A stretch of DNA of 17,697 nt from JAGTVB01 sp964624765. Its GTDB lineage: Bacteria > Pseudomonadota > Gammaproteobacteria > HK1. Shown piece after piece: positions 1 through 6,939 of the stretch. The stretch covers positions 1-17,697 of the forward strand of contig CAZUZO010000071.1 in the NCBI GenBank assembly GCA_964624765.1, written 5' to 3'. The translations under genes and the position numbers were made by a program. Under the pieces are notes generated by a model. It was given only the letters and a program-made list of their open reading frames with translations, was not told where the DNA came from and did no database searches. Each line of letters opens with the position of its first letter. Position 1 is the stretch's first letter.

Positions 1-176
1 ATCCTTTGCACATCGGCTCCAAAGATGAACCGCCAGATAGGCTTGCCGAGTACGTAGGCCGCAGTCAACTGGGGGGCTTCATTGTGCTGCGCGAAGCGCA
101 GTCACTCGGCGCCAACATGGGTGATAACGTCTCAAGGATCGATGCCGTAGGTGTAACGCGCGCTGGGTTCGCTCAT
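1..176 (-). pseudogene. PAS-domain protein remnant, 5' part, two in-frame stops
   Basis: Reading leftward from the ATG at 176-174, the frame gives MSEPSARYTYGIDP, TGA (134-132), DVITHVGAE, TGA (104-102), then LRFAQHNEAPQLTAAYVLGK and PIWRFIFGADVQR to the window edge. The pattern R-Y-x-Y-x-I-D, then x-W-L-x-F-A-x-x-N, then V-G-K-x-I-W-x-F-I-x-G is, from family knowledge, the start of a small PAS-fold protein found in many proteobacteria. The second TGA falls exactly where the family has tryptophan (TGG to TGA). The frame is otherwise intact, so the gene decayed recently, or the assembly carries errors. UGA recoding is unlikely because the neighbouring genes end with ordinary TGA codons. A plus-strand ORF over the same bases resembles nothing and is treated as a shadow. 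Confidence 0.5.
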
Positions 177-325
177 GGTCCGCTTTCGCTCTTTGTCGCT
201 TTAACTTTTACTACGCACCAAGTCTCCGGCAAATCGACACCGCTTTGAGCTCCCTTGTCAGCGGGACGGTCTGCGGGCTAGCGTATCAAGGGCAGGGGAT
301 GGGTTGGCTTGATGACAAGCGCGCT

Positions 326-470
326 CTGAGCTTGTGAAAAACCTGCTGTGCGACCCGATAGCGGCGTTGGGCGGTGCTCGCTCCTCGCCTATCTATTTTG
401 ATATGTCTCGTCGCTGCGCTCCGTCCGCCTTGCTTTCGGGCTGCTCACTACGGTTTTCTCACAACCTCTC
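326..470 (+). repeat. MITE-like element, copy 1 (GTGAAAAAACC terminal inverted repeats)
   Basis: A ~145-bp element begins CTGAGCTTGTGAAAAACC and ends GGTTTTCTCACAACCTCTC, so its ends are imperfect inverted repeats. A second full copy lies at 16871-17019 in the opposite orientation, sharing the internal block GGCGGTGCTCGCTCCTCGCC with one mismatch (GGACGG in copy 2). A right-end fragment lies at 14208-14234. It has no coding capacity for a transposase, so it would be a non-autonomous element or palindromic extragenic repeat. The surrounding stretch 177-325 holds no gene that I can see. Confidence 0.75.
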
Positions 471-475
471 TGGTC

Positions 476-502
476 AGCCGCCGCTTGCCGCAAGCAGCGG
501 CT
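476..502 (-). terminator. Hairpin just after cbiO, possible end of unit 2 transcript
   Basis: On the minus strand AGCCGCTGCTTGC is followed almost at once by GCAAGCGGCGGCT, a 13-bp stem with one G-T pair. It starts 6 bases after the cbiO stop codon. No run of T follows, so intrinsic termination is uncertain. It could instead protect the mRNA 3' end, or belong to the adjacent repeat. Confidence 0.4.
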
Positions 503-508
503 GGTGTG

Positions 509-1360
509 CTAGCCAACGCCATCGATCCGTTGCCGGAGTAACTGCAACAAGGCGGCCTTGGAACGCGGTGGCTCAGTGATTGGCGAGCCGGGCGATGCGC
601 GATAGAGCGCCCAGGCGATCTCTAGGAGCAGGGGCACCTTGAGCCTGGCGGCGTGCAGCAGTTCCTGGTCTCCAAGCATGCGTACGGTTTCGCCTTGTTT
701 CAATACCTTGCCGTCGGCAAACACCGCGACCTGGTCGGCCCAACGATAAGCCAGATCGACGTCGTGAGTGGAAAAAACCAACGTGGTCCCGGTTTCCTGA
801 AGCGTTTGCAATACACTGAGCAGGTGGCGAACGCCATGGGAGTCTAGCCCAGCGGTGGGCTCGTCGAGAACGAGGATCTCCGGCTCCATGGCCAACATGC
901 CGGCAATGGCAACCCGCTTTTTCTGGCCGAAGCTTAGCATATGGGTGGCCCGGTCTCGCAGATTTGCAATGTGGAGCACTTCCAGCGCGGCATCGATGCG
1001 GGCGCGTGTTTCTGCTTCTGATAGACCGAGGTTCAACGGCCCGAAAGACACGTCTTGATAGACGTTGGCGGAAAATAATTGATCATCGGGGTCTTGCAAC
1101 ACCAGCCCGACACGACGGCGTAATGTGACAAGGGATCGACGATCATAAGACAGGGGATAGCCATCGAGGAGGATGCGACCTGAACTCGGGCGCAGCGTGC
1201 CGTTCAAGTGCAACAGCAAGGTGGTCTTCCCCGATCCATTGGCGCCCAGGATGGCAAGCTTTTGGCCCCTTGCGATGGTGAGGTCGAGCGCTCTGAGGGC
1301 TTGAATACCCCCTGGGTAAGTGTAATCGATGCCGTTGGCTACAAGTGCAATCGAGCTCAC
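509..1360 (-). CDS. cbiO: Cobalt ECF transporter ATPase CbiO
   Basis: This is the ATP-binding subunit that powers cobalt uptake by the CbiMNQO transporter at the inner face of the cytoplasmic membrane. From the chosen start the protein has 283 residues, a normal length. Visible motifs are Walker A GANGSGKT (39-46), Q-loop Gln89, the LSFGQ signature (142-146), Walker B ILVLDEP (162-168) and switch His199. The start is GTG at 1360, giving VSSIALVANGIDYTYPGG, whose TGA overlap with the cbiQ stop matches the coupling style of the cluster. An upstream ATG at 1450 would add about 30 residues read from inside cbiQ that do not look like a CbiO N-terminus. It is the last gene of the transporter unit. 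Confidence 0.93.
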   Translation of the reverse strand: MSSIALVANGIDYTYPGGIQALRALDLTIARGQKLAILGANGSGKTTLLLHLNGTLRPSSGRILLDGYPLSYDRRSLVTLRRRVGLVLQDPDDQLFSANVYQDVSFGPLNLGLSEAETRARIDAALEVLHIANLRDRATHMLSFGQKKRVAIAGMLAMEPEILVLDEPTAGLDSHGVRHLLSVLQTLQETGTTLVFSTHDVDLAYRWADQVAVFADGKVLKQGETVRMLGDQELLHAARLKVPLLLEIAWALYRASPGSPITEPPRSKAALLQLLRQRIDGVG

Positions 1361-2109
1361 TGCGCGGTGGCATCGAGCGCTAGGCCACTCGTCGCCACCC
1401 CCAACAGCAGCCCTAGGGTGCCGATCAGCCGCAGCCGTGATAGCGGCCACTGGGGGGTGAGTACCCGCAGTTCGCCTTGGAATCCCCGTGCAGTCAAGCC
1501 GATCTCCAACCGCCGGGAACGCTCCAGCGAACGCTGGAACAGGCTACTCACGAGCCACCCCAACGATCGCAGACTGTTGCGAACGCCCACGTAGCCCTGG
1601 CGGGCGATCTGCGCTTGGTGTCCAGTGGTCGCTCGTTCCAGGAATACAAACAGCAAGCGGTAGGTGAGCAGCATGAGTTCCACCACCGCTTGGGGAATAC
1701 CAAACCGTCGCAACAACGGCATCAGATCAGCGGTCGGCGTGGTCAGCGTGAGGAAAGCAAGACAGGAGACGGCGGCAAGGGAGCGCAGTAGTGTACTCAG
1801 GGCGATGTCCAGTCCCTGGGGAGAGAAAACCACCTGTAACCCCGAGCTGAGATCCAGGGACAAGACGAGCAAGGGAAGGCTGGCGATGAGGAAACCAAGA
1901 GGTACTGCCATGACTCGCAACCAGACCGAGGCCGGAATGCCGGCGCCTAACACCGTCGTCAGCAACATGACGAGCAGGATGATAGGAGCGGTCGTCGTTG
2001 CGGGCAGGGCGATGGCCAGTACCAGCATGCCCCCCGCTAGCAGCCCTTTTTCGGCCGGGTGATGTGGGTGCCAACGGTTGGTCCAGGCGAAGCGGTCAAT
2101 GGCCAGCAT
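1357..2109 (-). CDS. cbiQ: Cobalt ECF transporter membrane subunit CbiQ
   Basis: CbiQ is the transmembrane (T) component that links the ATPase CbiO to the substrate-binding subunit CbiM. The 250-residue protein has several hydrophobic spans (the first around LLAGGMLVLAIALPATTTAP, with more in the middle and at the C-terminus). It also has the cytoplasmic coupling-helix region with RSLERSRRLEIGLTARGF, which matches the ERSRRxxxAMxARG-type motif of the family. I chose the ATG at 2109 (MLAIDRFAWTNRWHP) because CbiQ proteins start close to an I-D-x-x-A-x-x-N-R motif. An in-frame ATG at 2145 would add 12 residues. The start overlaps the cbiN end by 14 bases and the 3' end overlaps the cbiO start. 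Confidence 0.92.
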   Translation of the reverse strand: MLAIDRFAWTNRWHPHHPAEKGLLAGGMLVLAIALPATTTAPIILLVMLLTTVLGAGIPASVWLRVMAVPLGFLIASLPLLVLSLDLSSGLQVVFSPQGLDIALSTLLRSLAAVSCLAFLTLTTPTADLMPLLRRFGIPQAVVELMLLTYRLLFVFLERATTGHQAQIARQGYVGVRNSLRSLGWLVSSLFQRSLERSRRLEIGLTARGFQGELRVLTPQWPLSRLRLIGTLGLLLGVATSGLALDATAQ

Positions 2110-2410
2110 CGGAGCTTCGCTTGGTACCGGCTTGGGATTGGCCACGCCGCAGGCCGAAATAGTAACCGAGGAGTCCAGCGCCCAGCGCCGCCTGCAGGGC
2201 GAACAGCAAACTCTCTATTTCACCACTCGGCGGCTCCCAGAACGATTCAAACCAGGGCTGGTAGCCTGGGTGGGTCTCCACGATCGCCGCTTCGGCTTGC
2301 CCGTCGACACCGCTGAAGGGTTCATCCAGGTGGTCCGCGATCGGTAGTAGGAGCGGGGCAAAGACCAGCACCCCTACCAGTATCAGCAGGATGATGTTAT
2401 GGCGCTTCAC
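2096..2410 (-). CDS. cbiN: Cobalt transporter accessory subunit CbiN
   Basis: CbiN is the small membrane partner that helps load cobalt onto CbiM. The 104-residue product has an N-terminal membrane span (IILLILVGVLVFAPLLLPIA), a periplasmic loop with the typical acidic and aromatic character (EPPSGEIESLLFALQAALGAG), and a second span near the C-terminus followed by LRRGQSQ. The start is GTG at 2410 overlapping the cbiM TGA, with GGAGGAA about 7 bases upstream as a good ribosome-binding site. Length and topology fit the family, which is poorly conserved in sequence. Position between cbiM and cbiQ supports the call. Confidence 0.9.
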   Translation of the reverse strand: MKRHNIILLILVGVLVFAPLLLPIADHLDEPFSGVDGQAEAAIVETHPGYQPWFESFWEPPSGEIESLLFALQAALGAGLLGYYFGLRRGQSQAGTKRSSDAGH

Positions 2411-3078
2411 TTGGCTTCCTCCGGTATGAACCTGAGTCCGGTCAGTTCGGCACGGCTGTACTGACTCAAGAGGTTGATGATGATGACGGTCAGGAGGCCT
2501 TCGATGATCGCGAGCGGAATCTGGGTGAAGGCGAAGATGCTGGCGAATTTAATCAATGCGCCACTAAAGCCACTGGCCGGGTCGGGGAAAGCCCAGGCAA
2601 TTTGCACTGAAGTAGTCAAATAGGTCGCTAGATTGCCCAGCATGGCGGCGAAGAATACCGCGATGGCAAGGGATCCGTGCAATCCGCGGATGCCTCGGAA
2701 GACGCCGTAGGCGACCCAAGGTCCCACGATCGCCATGGAAAAGACGTTGGCGCCCAGGGTCGTGATCCCACCGTGGGCGAGGAGCAGTGCCTGGAACAGC
2801 AGGACGATGGTGCCGAGCACCGCCATCACCGAAGGGCCGAACAAGATCGCCCCCAATCCCGTGCCGGTTGGATGAGAGCAGCTGCCCGTCACGGACGGGA
2901 TCTTGAGCGCGGAAAGCATGAAGGTGAAAGCCCCCGAGGCCGCCAGCAATAGCTTTGCTTGGGGGTTGTCTTCAAGGATCTGCGTGATGCGGCGGGTGCC
3001 AGCAAGCACGAATGGCGCGGCCGCTGCCGTCCAGGCGGCAGCGTGGACGGGAGGCAAAAAGCCCTCCATGATGTGCAT
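2407..3078 (-). CDS. cbiM: Cobalt transporter substrate-binding subunit CbiM
   Basis: CbiM is the membrane S-component that binds Co2+ with its extreme N-terminus. The 223-residue protein begins MHIMEGFLPP, the invariant metal-binding start with His2, and contains SVTGSCSHPTGTGLGA, another hallmark with a conserved histidine. Six or so hydrophobic segments follow. It is the first gene of the transporter unit, behind a cobalamin riboswitch 350 bases upstream. The ATG at 3078 has GGGGAG as ribosome-binding site, and this site is half of a hairpin (3086-3120), so initiation is probably the regulated step. Confidence 0.95.
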   Translation of the reverse strand: MHIMEGFLPPVHAAAWTAAAAPFVLAGTRRITQILEDNPQAKLLLAASGAFTFMLSALKIPSVTGSCSHPTGTGLGAILFGPSVMAVLGTIVLLFQALLLAHGGITTLGANVFSMAIVGPWVAYGVFRGIRGLHGSLAIAVFFAAMLGNLATYLTTSVQIAWAFPDPASGFSGALIKFASIFAFTQIPLAIIEGLLTVIIINLLSQYSRAELTGLRFIPEEAK

Positions 3079-3085
3079 GGTGTTT

Positions 3086-3120
3086 CTCCCCTGGCAATGA
3101 ACGCGCAGGCCACGGGGGAG
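3086..3120 (-). promoter_or_regulatory. Hairpin masking the cbiM ribosome-binding site
   Basis: In the transcript CTCCCCCGTGGC (3120-3109) can pair with GCCAGGGGAG (3095-3086) as a 10-bp stem with a two-base bulge. The GGGGAG strand is the cbiM Shine-Dalgarno, ending 7 bases before its ATG. This is what the expression platform of a translational cobalamin riboswitch looks like. The pairing is seen in sequence; the regulatory role is inferred. Confidence 0.6.
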
Positions 3121-3143
3121 GGCTGATTTGCATTCGGCGCACG

Positions 3144-3374
3144 CCCCTGAGAATCTGTTTTAAAAACTGCTGCGCTTGCCAGAGCTGCGTTGCGCGGCGG
3201 CTCAGAACCCTCATGTAATCCCTTGTACACTGCGGTTGTTACTCGCCCCATCCTTGGGGCTCGCCCCTTCGGGGCCAGCTTAACGCTGTTCAAAATCGTT
3301 CCGGACGATTTTGTCGCCGCCGTGGGCCTTGCTCTGTCGGCGCTCGCGACATTTCTAAAACAGTTTCTGAGGGG
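3144..3374. mobile_element. MITE-like element between riboswitch and cbiM
   Basis: The ends are inverted repeats: CCCCTGAGAATCTGTTTTA on the left, and CCCCTCAGAAACTGTTTTA read inward from the right, with further similarity beyond. The 231-bp interior contains nested palindromes, including CAAAATCGTTCCGGACGATT completed by TTG, GCCCCTTCGGGGC and CCCCATCCTTGGGG. No transposase or credible gene is encoded. From memory, a similar repeat recurs in other gammaproteobacterial genomes, but only one copy is seen here. No clear target-site duplication is visible. It separates the riboswitch aptamer from the hairpin at the cbiM start. Confidence 0.65.
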
Positions 3375-3426
3375 CTGGCGTCATAGCCTCTCAACCGGAC
3401 ACCCCGCCCGGCACAACTTGCGAAGC

Positions 3427-3630
3427 ACGATGACGGCAGGTCTCCTGGCTCGCAGGTCAACGTCGCCCCCTGACCTTCCCGGCCGTTGACCGCCAGTGGT
3501 GATGTGTGGTGGGTGACTCGCTGCTTACAGTTGCGGGGGCAGCCATGGCTTTGGCGTTCAATTTTGCGGGCCGCACCATGTTCCCTTTTAACCCCGACGG
3601 GTGTGTCGCCTGGCGGGGAACCGCTATCGT
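3427..3630 (-). ncRNA. Cobalamin riboswitch of the cbiMNQO unit
   Basis: Read on the minus strand, the closing stem is formed by ACGATAGCGG (3630-3621) and CCGTCATCGT (3436-3427). Inside are GGTTAAAAGGGAAC, the highly conserved GCTGCCCCCGCAACTGTAAG, a CCACTGG block, GGGAAGG, and the B12 box AGCCAGGAGACCTGCC (3450-3435). These are the standard landmarks of the cobalamin aptamer in their usual order and spacing. It lies downstream of a promoter and upstream of cbiM, so it should lower cobalt-transporter expression when adenosylcobalamin is plentiful. Confidence 0.95.
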
Positions 3631-3641
3631 TATAGTTTAAT

Positions 3642-3671
3642 AATCTACTTGCCATTAGGAGTCGTCGTCAA
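3642..3671 (-). promoter_or_regulatory. Putative sigma70 promoter for riboswitch and cbiMNQO
   Basis: On the minus strand TTGACG (3671-3666) and TAGATT (3647-3642) are 18 bases apart. A start 6-10 bases downstream would fall just before the riboswitch closing stem at 3630. The site sits directly after the cobJ stop codon, so the transporter unit can be transcribed separately from the biosynthesis unit. Confidence 0.55.
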
Positions 3672-3691
3672 CTGCAGCACCACAGCGCGTT

Positions 3692-5026
3692 TCAGTTCGC
3701 CGCCAGGAAACGGTCTCGCGTTTTAAGGAAGCGAAGTTTTGCGGTGCCGTTGCTGCCTGGCTGGTCGCTCGTGAGCCAGAACTCACACAGCGGTTCCTGT
3801 CGATCATCGAGGCAATACGCACCGTGCGAAGTACGCCCATCGGTGATTAACCAGAGCGCCGCGACGTCGCTCCAGGGCAGGTGCAGGGTAACGCACTGGT
3901 GGTTCACCATGAGCTCGTCGCCCCTTGACTGCAGCTCATCACCGCGGATACGCAGCTCGGCGCGCACCCCCGCCCCGCTCGCTACCACAACGCGCAGCCA
4001 CCCCCATGGCCGTAACGCCTCAAGCACACTGGATAGCTGAGGCGCCCCCATCGGTGTCGCCCGATACCCGCTAGTGGCGCTTGGGGCACCGTCCTCGGCA
4101 ATCGCCACCAGGACATCGCCGAGGGGTACCTCAAGCTCCCGGGCTAGCGCCGCCAGCGATGTCGCGGGCCTATCACGCAGGTCGCGACGCAGGGTGGTTC
4201 GCCAGCCCGCAAGCCCCAAAGAGAGCGATCGGCCCGGTTTCTCGCCGGCTCTAGGCTCCCCGGTGAGCGGGTGGTATTTGTGCTCATAGCCGCGAGGGGT
4301 GATCATTAATCCCTCGCGAAAGAACGTGCTGCGGTTGCCCACCAGGATGGTGCTGAGCATGCCGATCTCGCCGTTGGCAAGCTCCCCCAGCGTGCAATAC
4401 TCGATGCGCTGCTGCTCGCGGTGGGCAGCGGTGACGATCGCCACCGGTGTGTCGGGACGGCGATGCCGCAACAGCAGGTGTTGGGCGGCCAGCAGCTGTT
4501 GACGTCGCCGTGCGCTCTTGGGATTGTAGAGCGCTACCACAAAGTCGGCTCGAGCCGCCGCCTCTAGACGCCCGGCGATGACGGGCCAAGGAGTGAGCAA
4601 GTCGGAAAGCGAGATGGTACAGAAATCGTGGGTCAGCGGTGCGCCCACCAATGCCGCGCAGGTTATTGCGGCGGTGCTACCCGGAATGACTTCCACCTGG
4701 ATGTCCGTGTTGGGGCGCCAGCCCGATTGCAGCAGCACCTCGTAGGTGGGGCCTGCCATGCCATAGATGCCGCTGTCGCCGGAGGAGACCAGGGCCACCG
4801 TGTGGCCCGCTGCCGCCTGTTGCAAAGCCTCGCGGCAGCGATCGAGCTCTGCGGTCATCCCCTTGGCGATCACCTGTTTGCCCGGGATCAGATCACGTAC
4901 CAGCTTGATGTAGGTGGTATGGCCGATGATCACGTCGGCGGCCTCGATGGCGGCCCGGGCGCGCAACGTCATGTTCGCCTCGTCCCCAGGACCGAGCCCA
5001 ACCAGTAGGATGCGCCCGTCAGCCAT
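3692..5026 (-). CDS. cobJ: Precorrin-3B/cobalt-factor III C17-methyltransferase fused to a HutX/ChuX-like domain
   Basis: Residues 1 to about 250 are the CbiH/CobJ SAM-dependent methyltransferase, which methylates C17 with ring contraction. Seen are the SAM-site loop VGLGPGDE, SSGDSGIYGMAGPTYEVL, EVIPGSTAAITCAALVGAPL, ALYNPKSARRR and the end VGNRSTFFREGLMITPRGYE. Ordinary CbiH proteins stop near there at 240-260 residues; this one has 444. The extra part (about 275-440) reads like the heme-utilisation fold HutX/ChuX: an N-terminal helical piece LRRDLRDRPATSLAALAREL, then VLEALRPWGWLRVVV, LHLPWSDVAALWLITD and SHGAYCLDDRQEPLCEFWL. The last resembles the family's S-H-x-x-F-F-D-x-x-G-x-x-x-F-K strand pair. 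The ATG overlaps the upstream stop by 8 bases (CATGGCTGA). It is the last gene of the biosynthesis unit. The methyltransferase call is firm; the second domain rests on remembered family pattern. Confidence 0.88.
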   Translation of the reverse strand: MADGRILLVGLGPGDEANMTLRARAAIEAADVIIGHTTYIKLVRDLIPGKQVIAKGMTAELDRCREALQQAAAGHTVALVSSGDSGIYGMAGPTYEVLLQSGWRPNTDIQVEVIPGSTAAITCAALVGAPLTHDFCTISLSDLLTPWPVIAGRLEAAARADFVVALYNPKSARRRQQLLAAQHLLLRHRRPDTPVAIVTAAHREQQRIEYCTLGELANGEIGMLSTILVGNRSTFFREGLMITPRGYEHKYHPLTGEPRAGEKPGRSLSLGLAGWRTTLRRDLRDRPATSLAALARELEVPLGDVLVAIAEDGAPSATSGYRATPMGAPQLSSVLEALRPWGWLRVVVASGAGVRAELRIRGDELQSRGDELMVNHQCVTLHLPWSDVAALWLITDGRTSHGAYCLDDRQEPLCEFWLTSDQPGSNGTAKLRFLKTRDRFLAAN

Positions 5027-5417
5027 GGGCGTTGGCTCGTGCCACGGCCACCGTGGCGTGCTTGCCGTCGGGCCCGCGGTATTTCTGCTTGGGTAGTAGT
5101 AGCTCGGCGGACCCGGCCGCCGCCAGCGCTGCCGCCTCGGCTACCGCTGGGGTGCCGAGGTGTCGGTGCACCACCGCCGAGGGGTTGGGTACCTCGACCG
5201 CGGCTAGCCGGCTCGCCGAAAAGAAGTAGAGCGGCCACCCGTGGCGCTGTGCCAGGGCCAACAGCCCTCCTTCGTCTCGCTTCGCCTCGATGCTAGCCAG
5301 GGCTGACACCGCTTGCGGGGTCAAGCCTAGGTGGGCCAGCGCCTGTGTCACGGCGTGAGCCAGAGTCTCCTGGGCCGCTCCTCGATCGCAGCCGATACCG
5401 AGCACCACCCGTATCAT
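5019..5417 (-). CDS. CbiG C-terminal domain protein (CobE-like)
   Basis: This 132-residue protein corresponds to the CobE/CbiG C-terminal domain: start VVLGIGCDRGA, middle ALASIEAKRDEGGLLALAQR, then SASRLAAVEVPNPSAVV, AEAAALAAAG and the end LLLPKQKYRGPDGKHATVAV. In the early-cobalt pathway CbiG opens the delta-lactone of cobalt-precorrin-5A and releases acetaldehyde. Here CbiG is encoded as two adjoining genes rather than one of about 350 residues, with the stop of the N-part and the start of this gene overlapping (ATGA), so they should be made in similar amounts. A role as a stand-alone CobE cannot be told from sequence. Confidence 0.88.
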   Translation of the reverse strand: MIRVVLGIGCDRGAAQETLAHAVTQALAHLGLTPQAVSALASIEAKRDEGGLLALAQRHGWPLYFFSASRLAAVEVPNPSAVVHRHLGTPAVAEAAALAAAGSAELLLPKQKYRGPDGKHATVAVARANAHG

Positions 5418-6154
5418 TCCTGTCCTGGCGGTGGGCGATAGACCACCAACCGTTCCGCTAGGCTATCCCAGAGCGCGCCCGGCACAGCGCGGCGGGTTAC
5501 CCACAACACGCCGCGGAACTGCCTCGCATCCAGCGCTTCAAAGCGGTCAAAGAGATGGATATTGCTCGGTAGCGGCGTTGGCCGGGTCCACCAGTCCCGC
5601 GCTCCGGCTTCCTGGACCAGGGCTACCGGATCGCCGTTGACCACGTGGGCGGAGACACGGGTGATGTTGAGTTTGGGCGCCTCGACTCGCCAGCCGAGCT
5701 CACGGCCGAGGATATCGACCGCCAATGTGTGGCCGACATCGGAGGCGGTGGTGAGCACTGGGACGGCCTCCAACCAGGCGGCGATCCCTTCAGCGAAGGC
5801 GTTGGCACCGCCCTGGTGGCCACCGAGCACAGGAATGACGAAGTGGCCGGCCTCGTCGATTACCAGTATTGCCGGGTCTTCGGCCTTGGATTGCAGATGT
5901 GGAGCGATGAGACGTACTACCGCCCCCACCGAAAGCACGAAGACGATGGGGTCGTAGGCAGCAAACAATCCAGCCACTTGCGCGCGCAGGGCTCCGCCAT
6001 AGGCTCGCACGGGGTTAGTTACCCTCTTTAAGCCCGGGGCGAAGGGGTTGGCCACGACCAATGTGGCTTGCGGCATGTGCGCCGCCAGGCGCGCCGCGAG
6101 TTCGGCACCGCGGCGGGTGATGGCGACGATTGCGACCTGCTCGAGGGACTTCAT
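5414..6154 (-). CDS. cbiG: Cobalt-precorrin-5A hydrolase CbiG, N-terminal and central domains
   Basis: The 246-residue protein matches the N-terminal and linker domains of CbiG: VAIVAITRRGAELAARLA, then FVLSVGAVVRLIAPHLQSKA, the conserved DPAILVIDEAGHFVIPVLGG with HQGGANAFAEGIA following, and TTASDVGHTLAVDILGRELG. It acts with the next gene product to open the lactone ring. The ATG at 6154 (MKSLEQVAIVAI) overlaps the cobI TGA; an in-frame start further upstream would run inside cobI and give a non-family N-terminus. The protein ends before the CobE-like domain, which follows as a separate ORF. Confidence 0.92.
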   Translation of the reverse strand: MKSLEQVAIVAITRRGAELAARLAAHMPQATLVVANPFAPGLKRVTNPVRAYGGALRAQVAGLFAAYDPIVFVLSVGAVVRLIAPHLQSKAEDPAILVIDEAGHFVIPVLGGHQGGANAFAEGIAAWLEAVPVLTTASDVGHTLAVDILGRELGWRVEAPKLNITRVSAHVVNGDPVALVQEAGARDWWTRPTPLPSNIHLFDRFEALDARQFRGVLWVTRRAVPGALWDSLAERLVVYRPPPGQE

Positions 6155-6939
6155 CCTTTGCCCGCCGCGGCCATGGCGGATTTCGGGCGGCAACCGCGGA
6201 TCGGCTGTGGGTGTATGCGCCTGGGGTTTCGCACCAAGAGTAGGGACAAATAATGCACCGTCTCGCCCTGTAGGGTGGCGATGTCACGCACGATGCGTTC
6301 CTCAGGCGTGCCGACTCTCTCGACCAGGTGGGAGTGGGCCAGAAGCTTGCGGCGGGAAAGCCAGGCGATGAACGAATCGAGTACCGGCTTGATCTTGAGT
6401 AACACCAGGGTGTCGAAATGTTCCAGTAGCCGCTCGGCTTGGGCAATTCCATAGCCGGCTGGCAAGATGGCGATGGCCTCATCGCTGTCGGCGAGGGGCA
6501 TGGCGAGGCGCGCAGCGGCAGCGCTGAAGGAGGTGACGCCGGGCACGGCCTCGATGCGGACGTTCGGCTCCAGAGCCGCTACACTGCGGGCAAGGTGGCC
6601 GAAAGTGGCGTAGGTGGAGGCATCGCCTTCCACCAGGAAGACCACGTCCTCGCCACGGTGCAAGATCTCGATGAGCGCTTCTGCAGCGGTGAGCCAAGCG
6701 CTGGCCAAGCGCGTCGGATCGCTGGTCATGGGAAATACGAGAGGTGTGTGGCCCCTAGGCGGTTCAAGACCGGCGCGGCGGGCGATGTTCAGCGCATAGC
6801 TGTTGCCCCCGAGCTTGCGTACCGGGTAGGTCCAATGGTACTGGCTTTGTAGGAGCCGATACGCGCGGCGGGTGATCAGTTCTGGATCGCCGGGACCCAA
6901 GGACACACCGATCAGGCCACCGTTGGTGTTAGGCATCAT
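6151..6939 (-). CDS. cobI: Precorrin-2/cobalt-factor II C20-methyltransferase CobI/CbiL
   Basis: This enzyme methylates C20 of cobalt-factor II using SAM. The 262-residue protein has the tetrapyrrole methylase signature GVSLGPGDPELITRRAYRLL near its start, FPMTSDPTRLASAW, VVFLVEGDASTYATFGHLAR (typical of CbiL), EAVPGVTSFSAAAARLAMPL and LLKIKPVLDSFIAWL, then a C-terminal LVERVGTPEERIV. The ATG at 6939 overlaps the cobL TGA and has AGAGGA about 7 bases upstream; a second ATG follows directly. The C-terminal tail NPRRIHPQPIRGCRPKSAMA looks less conserved. Gene context makes cobalt-factor II, the early-cobalt form, the likely substrate. Confidence 0.93.
   Translation of the reverse strand: MMPNTNGGLIGVSLGPGDPELITRRAYRLLQSQYHWTYPVRKLGGNSYALNIARRAGLEPPRGHTPLVFPMTSDPTRLASAWLTAAEALIEILHRGEDVVFLVEGDASTYATFGHLARSVAALEPNVRIEAVPGVTSFSAAAARLAMPLADSDEAIAILPAGYGIAQAERLLEHFDTLVLLKIKPVLDSFIAWLSRRKLLAHSHLVERVGTPEERIVRDIATLQGETVHYLSLLLVRNPRRIHPQPIRGCRPKSAMAAAGKG

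Noticed and set aside
102..134. UGA recoded as tryptophan or selenocysteine
   Set aside because: Neighbouring genes use TGA as a normal stop and encode Trp by TGG; no SECIS-like element is apparent beside the codons.
6..248. 80-codon plus-strand frame at the left edge
   Set aside because: The opposite strand gives a convincing PAS-type sequence over the same bases, and the plus-strand product resembles nothing.
2889..3655. Several open frames of 80-134 codons around the cbiM leader
   Set aside because: They fall on the riboswitch, the MITE-like element or the antisense of cbiM, all of which explain the sequence better.
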